Source of the DNA: Candidatus Methanomethylophilus sp. UBA78
Lineage (GTDB): Archaea; Thermoplasmatota; Thermoplasmata; Methanomassiliicoccales; Methanomethylophilaceae
Assembly (NCBI GenBank): GCA_002503545.1
Contig: DARY01000006.1
Location: forward strand, 25,934 to 68,042
Length of the DNA: 42,109 nt
Direction: 5' to 3'
Shown: piece by piece, positions 39,637 to 42,109 of the stretch
Layout of the letters: each line of letters begins with the position of its first letter
Numbering within the stretch: position 1 is the stretch's first letter
Made by a program: the position numbers and the translations under genes
The notes under the pieces: generated by a model
Databases searched by the model: none
What the model saw: the letters and a program-made list of their open reading frames with translations, nothing else
What the model was told of the DNA's origin: nothing

Positions 39637-41304
39637 ATGGCAGTTGAACAAATAACTTACAAGAATATCGATCCGAAAGTCCGGAGAACGATCATGATCG
39701 GACTTTCGTTCGCTATGCTTGTGGCGTGTTTCGACGGTACGATCGTCGGAACCTGCGGACCGGTCATAGCCCGCGACCTCGACGGGACCAGTCTCTACTC
39801 CTGGATGGTAACCGCATACATGCTCTGCGAGACCATCATGATCCCCATCTCGGGGAAGCTGTCCGACCTCTTCGGAAGGAAGCCCCTGTTCCTCATCGGC
39901 CTCACCATTTTCGTCCTCGGATCCGTCTTCGCCGGTCTGTCCCAGAGCATGGTGATGCTGATCGTCTGCCGCGCCGTACAGGGTCTCGGCGGAGGTATAC
40001 TCATCCCCGTCGCCACCGCCGCCGTGGCCGACCTCTACTCCCCCAAGGAGAGGGCCAGGATGCAGGGTATCCTCGGTGCGATATTCGGTATCGGCAGCGG
40101 TATCGGCCCCCTCATAGGCGGCTACATAACCGAGCACATAAGCTGGCACTGGATCTTCTACATCAACATACCCCTCGCCATCGTGGCCTACGCGCTGACG
40201 ATCAGGAAGTTCCCCACCCCCGTGTTCAAGGAGAAGCCGACCGTCGACTACAGGGGGATCGCCTTCCTGTCCGTCCTGCTGCTCGACGTCCTCCTGTTCT
40301 TCGAGTGGGCCGGCAGCAGATTCGAGTGGGTCAGCGCGGAATCCTTCGTGATGATCGCCTGCGCCCTCGTCCTGACCGTGCTGTTCATCAGGATCGAGAA
40401 GAAGGCCAAGGAACCCGTCCTCGCCCCGCACCTGGTACGCAACAGGACCGTCATACAGGCCTGCATCTTCATGTTCGTCTTCGGACTGGCCATGATGGGC
40501 GCCATGATGTACTCCTCCATGTTCGCCATCTCCATCCTGGGACTCGACACGCTGGAGGCGGGCGAGTACTCCCTGGCCCTCGTGGCGGGAATGATGATAA
40601 CCTCGATGCTCAGCGGAAACCTCGTCAACAGGACCGGGTACAAACCCTGGCTCATCGTCGGCCCCGTGATAACCTCGGCCGGACTGTACATGTTCAGCCA
40701 GATGACCGTCGGTACCGAGCTGAGCTACTATGCGCTCTGCCTGTTCGTCTTCGGAATAGGGCTCGGATGCATGATGTCCGTCATAATGGTCGCCGTCCAG
40801 AACAGCTCCAAGCCATCCGAGATGGGGATGACCACTTCGGCGGTCAACGTCATAAGGTCCATCGGTACGACTGTGGGAACGGCCATCTTCGCCGTGCTCA
40901 TAGGCAACAAGATCGGAGAGGAACTCAGGAACAACGTCAGCAACATCGTCTACGAGAACGTGCAGCACAACACCGGGGTGCTCGACGACCTGATGAGAGC
41001 CTTTAGCAACGTCCAGAGCGGCATCGGCGACTTGATCGACGGAGCCATAGTGTCGGAAGCGAACAACATCCTGCTGTCGTTCGCCAACAGCGTGGACTTC
41101 GCGTTCCTCTGCGGATCCGTTATGATGCTGGCCCTCCTGGTCATAGGCATCTTCTTCAAGGCCAAAAAAGCCCCGGAGATGCCCCGCGAGATCCACTTCT
41201 CCGACGGAAGCAATACGACGACGGACACCGTCACGGCCGCCGTCGGCACCACGGAGACCCAGGCGTCCGAGACGCCCTCCGTGGAAGAAACGGAGAGACG
41301 CTGA
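39637..41304 (+). CDS. MFS multidrug exporter, 14-TM (DHA2) type
   Basis: 555 residues with 14 TM helices. Motif A appears as GKLSDLFGRKPLF, motif D1-like DGTIVGTCGPVIARDL in the first helix (Asp in the membrane), the drug-H+ antiport motif C in GIGSGIGPLIGGYI, then SWHWIFYINIP, all typical of EmrB/QacA-like antiporters. A Ser/Thr/Glu-rich tail of about 40 residues follows the last helix. It likely exports hydrophobic toxic compounds using the ion gradient. Single-gene unit with its own operator; the regulator gene is not next to it. Confidence 0.94.
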   Translation: MAVEQITYKNIDPKVRRTIMIGLSFAMLVACFDGTIVGTCGPVIARDLDGTSLYSWMVTAYMLCETIMIPISGKLSDLFGRKPLFLIGLTIFVLGSVFAGLSQSMVMLIVCRAVQGLGGGILIPVATAAVADLYSPKERARMQGILGAIFGIGSGIGPLIGGYITEHISWHWIFYINIPLAIVAYALTIRKFPTPVFKEKPTVDYRGIAFLSVLLLDVLLFFEWAGSRFEWVSAESFVMIACALVLTVLFIRIEKKAKEPVLAPHLVRNRTVIQACIFMFVFGLAMMGAMMYSSMFAISILGLDTLEAGEYSLALVAGMMITSMLSGNLVNRTGYKPWLIVGPVITSAGLYMFSQMTVGTELSYYALCLFVFGIGLGCMMSVIMVAVQNSSKPSEMGMTTSAVNVIRSIGTTVGTAIFAVLIGNKIGEELRNNVSNIVYENVQHNTGVLDDLMRAFSNVQSGIGDLIDGAIVSEANNILLSFANSVDFAFLCGSVMMLALLVIGIFFKAKKAPEMPREIHFSDGSNTTTDTVTAAVGTTETQASETPSVEETERR

Positions 41305-41746
41305 CCCGGGCCGTACGGCCCTCCAAACCCCTTACATCGGCCGGGCCCCGCCGAATACGGCGTCCCCGACCTTTCGTTTTCATGATTCCCCTCGGTACCG
41401 CATCTGCATCCGGGATCCGCCTTCATACGGCCTTTGATTCCCGGACTCCTTGAGTAATAATAGATTGTATGATGGGGAAAGGCTTCCAACACCCCGATGG
41501 AGATGATCCAGTGTGCACCCGGAAGCCGTGTCCGTTTAACAAGATCGCCCCAGGGTTCCATCTATGCCCGTGGCGGCCGCCCTTGCACATGGATCCGACC
41601 GCTGCGGGAAGAGAAGGGCCCGGTCCCGTGATGGATGCATGCACGGAAAACACCCGCATCATGCGCACCCGCAGACGGAACGAAGCAACGGGAATAATCG
41701 GCGGAACCGGAAAGCGGGACCGTAGGAATGAGAAACGATAAGAGAT
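41305..41746. other. 442-base intergenic stretch without a supported gene
   Basis: It begins with GGGCCGTACGGCCC (41308-41321), a perfect palindrome able to form a short terminator hairpin after the transporter gene. The remainder has an A/T patch near 41453-41468 and scattered G/C-rich pieces. ORFs on both strands have poor composition and no recognisable motif. A small RNA cannot be excluded. Confidence 0.5.
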
Positions 41747-41822
41747 TGGTGGGCCCCCTCGGATTTGAACCGGGGTCACATGCACCCCAAGCATGAAGGA
41801 TACCAAGCTACCCCAAGGGCCC
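41747..41822 (-). tRNA. tRNA-Pro (anticodon GGG)
   Basis: Acceptor GGGCCCT/GGGGCCC, anticodon stem CATGC/GCATG with loop TTGGGGT (anticodon GGG, reads CCC), T-loop TTCAAAT, discriminator A, and an encoded CCA (41749-41747). The T-stem CCCGG/CCGAG contains one C-A mismatch. A TATA-like tttaaac at about 41849-41856 (reverse strand) is well placed. Confidence 0.93.
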
Positions 41823-41875
41823 GTTTGATAGGGTATTAATTGGTTTTGTTTAAAAAGTTTTGGGTGCCAGCAGTC

Positions 41876-42067
41876 TCATCCGAGCTGAGAGATCTCGCCG
41901 ATGAGGTTTGCGTGAGAAACGATCATCCTGCGGCAACAGTATCTCTCGAATCCAAGATCGTCGAGGACCTTCTGGGGTTCCTCGCCCATCTTCACGCGCT
42001 TGACGTACTCGGGGTAGGCGGAGCCGACGACCTTTCCGCATGTGAAACATCTCACCGGTATTATCAT
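41876..42067 (-). CDS. rpoN: DNA-directed RNA polymerase subunit N
   Basis: 63 residues, the size of archaeal RpoN/eukaryal RPB10. The zinc site is C-x-x-C (RCFTCGK, residues 7-10) plus the paired cysteines in YCCRRM (44-45), and the start MIIPVRCFTCGKVVG is nearly invariant. It is a core assembly subunit of archaeal RNA polymerase. It follows the uS9 gene by 9 bases, with a gatgatcac Shine-Dalgarno-like stretch, matching the conserved archaeal L13-S9-rpoN cluster. Confidence 0.97.
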   Translation of the reverse strand: MIIPVRCFTCGKVVGSAYPEYVKRVKMGEEPQKVLDDLGFERYCCRRMIVSHANLIGEISQLG

Positions 42068-42076
42068 GTGATCATC

Positions 42077-42109
42077 TCAACGGTAGGACTTCTGCTTCTT
42101 GGCACGGGC
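42077..42109 (-). CDS. rps9: Ribosomal protein uS9 (S9), last 10 codons
   Basis: Only ARAKKQKSYR and the stop codon lie in the window. The KSYR end and the place directly upstream of rpoN identify archaeal uS9, whose C-terminal Arg reaches the ribosomal P-site tRNA. The rest of the gene is beyond the right edge. Confidence 0.8.
   Translation of the reverse strand, partial: ARAKKQKSYR

Noticed and set aside
41469..41741. 90-aa ORF with a TATA-like box upstream
   Set aside because: Composition is mixed and low in hydrophobic core residues, there is no motif, and it ends against the tRNA gene; not enough to call a gene.
1..42109. CRISPR arrays, insertion sequences or a replication origin
   Set aside because: No regularly spaced repeats, transposase motifs, or clustered origin boxes with cdc6/orc1 were seen.

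Overview
The window looks like chromosomal DNA from a GC-rich archaeon. It carries RadB, RNA polymerase subunit N, the end of ribosomal protein uS9, the Bud32 kinase, isopentenyl phosphate kinase and type 2 IPP isomerase. Many genes begin about 25-30 bases after a TATA box with no leader. A lone 5S rRNA gene, the many Sel1-repeat proteins, a formate-tetrahydrofolate ligase and the complete absence of TAG stop codons (44 intact gene ends: 39 TGA, 5 TAA) fit the Methanomassiliicoccales (Thermoplasmatota), gut or wetland methyl-reducing methanogens. That placement is an inference from gene content; no search was possible.

Layout. 1-946: 3' part of a phenylacetate-CoA ligase-type gene. 1102-1700: a tiny Cys-containing ORF overlapping a GNAT-like gene. 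1701-5870: four Sel1-repeat genes, three in one reverse operon and one divergent. 5930-8372: formate-tetrahydrofolate ligase and a HAD-like hydrolase. 8416-11464: a ferrous-iron uptake island (feoA, feoB and two FeoB-associated Cys-rich membrane peptides) with paired DtxR-like boxes and a structured leader. 11501-12430: a fifth Sel1 gene. 12571-15068: ArsR-type repressor plus Zn/Cd-type P-ATPase with a palindromic operator.

15196-23970 is the most unusual part: five tightly coupled genes coding for an Hsp70 fused to a von Willebrand A domain, a 1004-residue zinc-ribbon/beta-domain protein, a zinc-finger P-loop GTPase, a GrpE-like protein and a second, atypical Hsp70. I read it as a dedicated chaperone-GTPase-adhesion machine whose target is unknown.

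24014-27097: RluF-like pseudouridine synthase, pirin, parvulin, a DUF2188-like protein and an HxlR regulator. 27214-27331: 5S rRNA. 27450-30264: IPK, IDI2 and prenyl diphosphate synthase, the late steps of archaeal isoprenoid synthesis. 30325-32273: RadB (reverse), then Bud32 and XTP pyrophosphatase. 32331-32403: tRNA-Pro(TGG). 32455-36591: an accessory stretch with an unknown small gene, isochorismatase-like hydrolase, MarR plus membrane protein, a Fic protein with a degraded active-site motif, an HxlR remnant and a GPR1/FUN34/YaaH-like membrane protein. 36745-41304: ABC exporter, DUF2975/XRE pair and a 14-TM multidrug transporter. 41747-42109: tRNA-Pro(GGG), rpoN and the 3' end of the uS9 gene.
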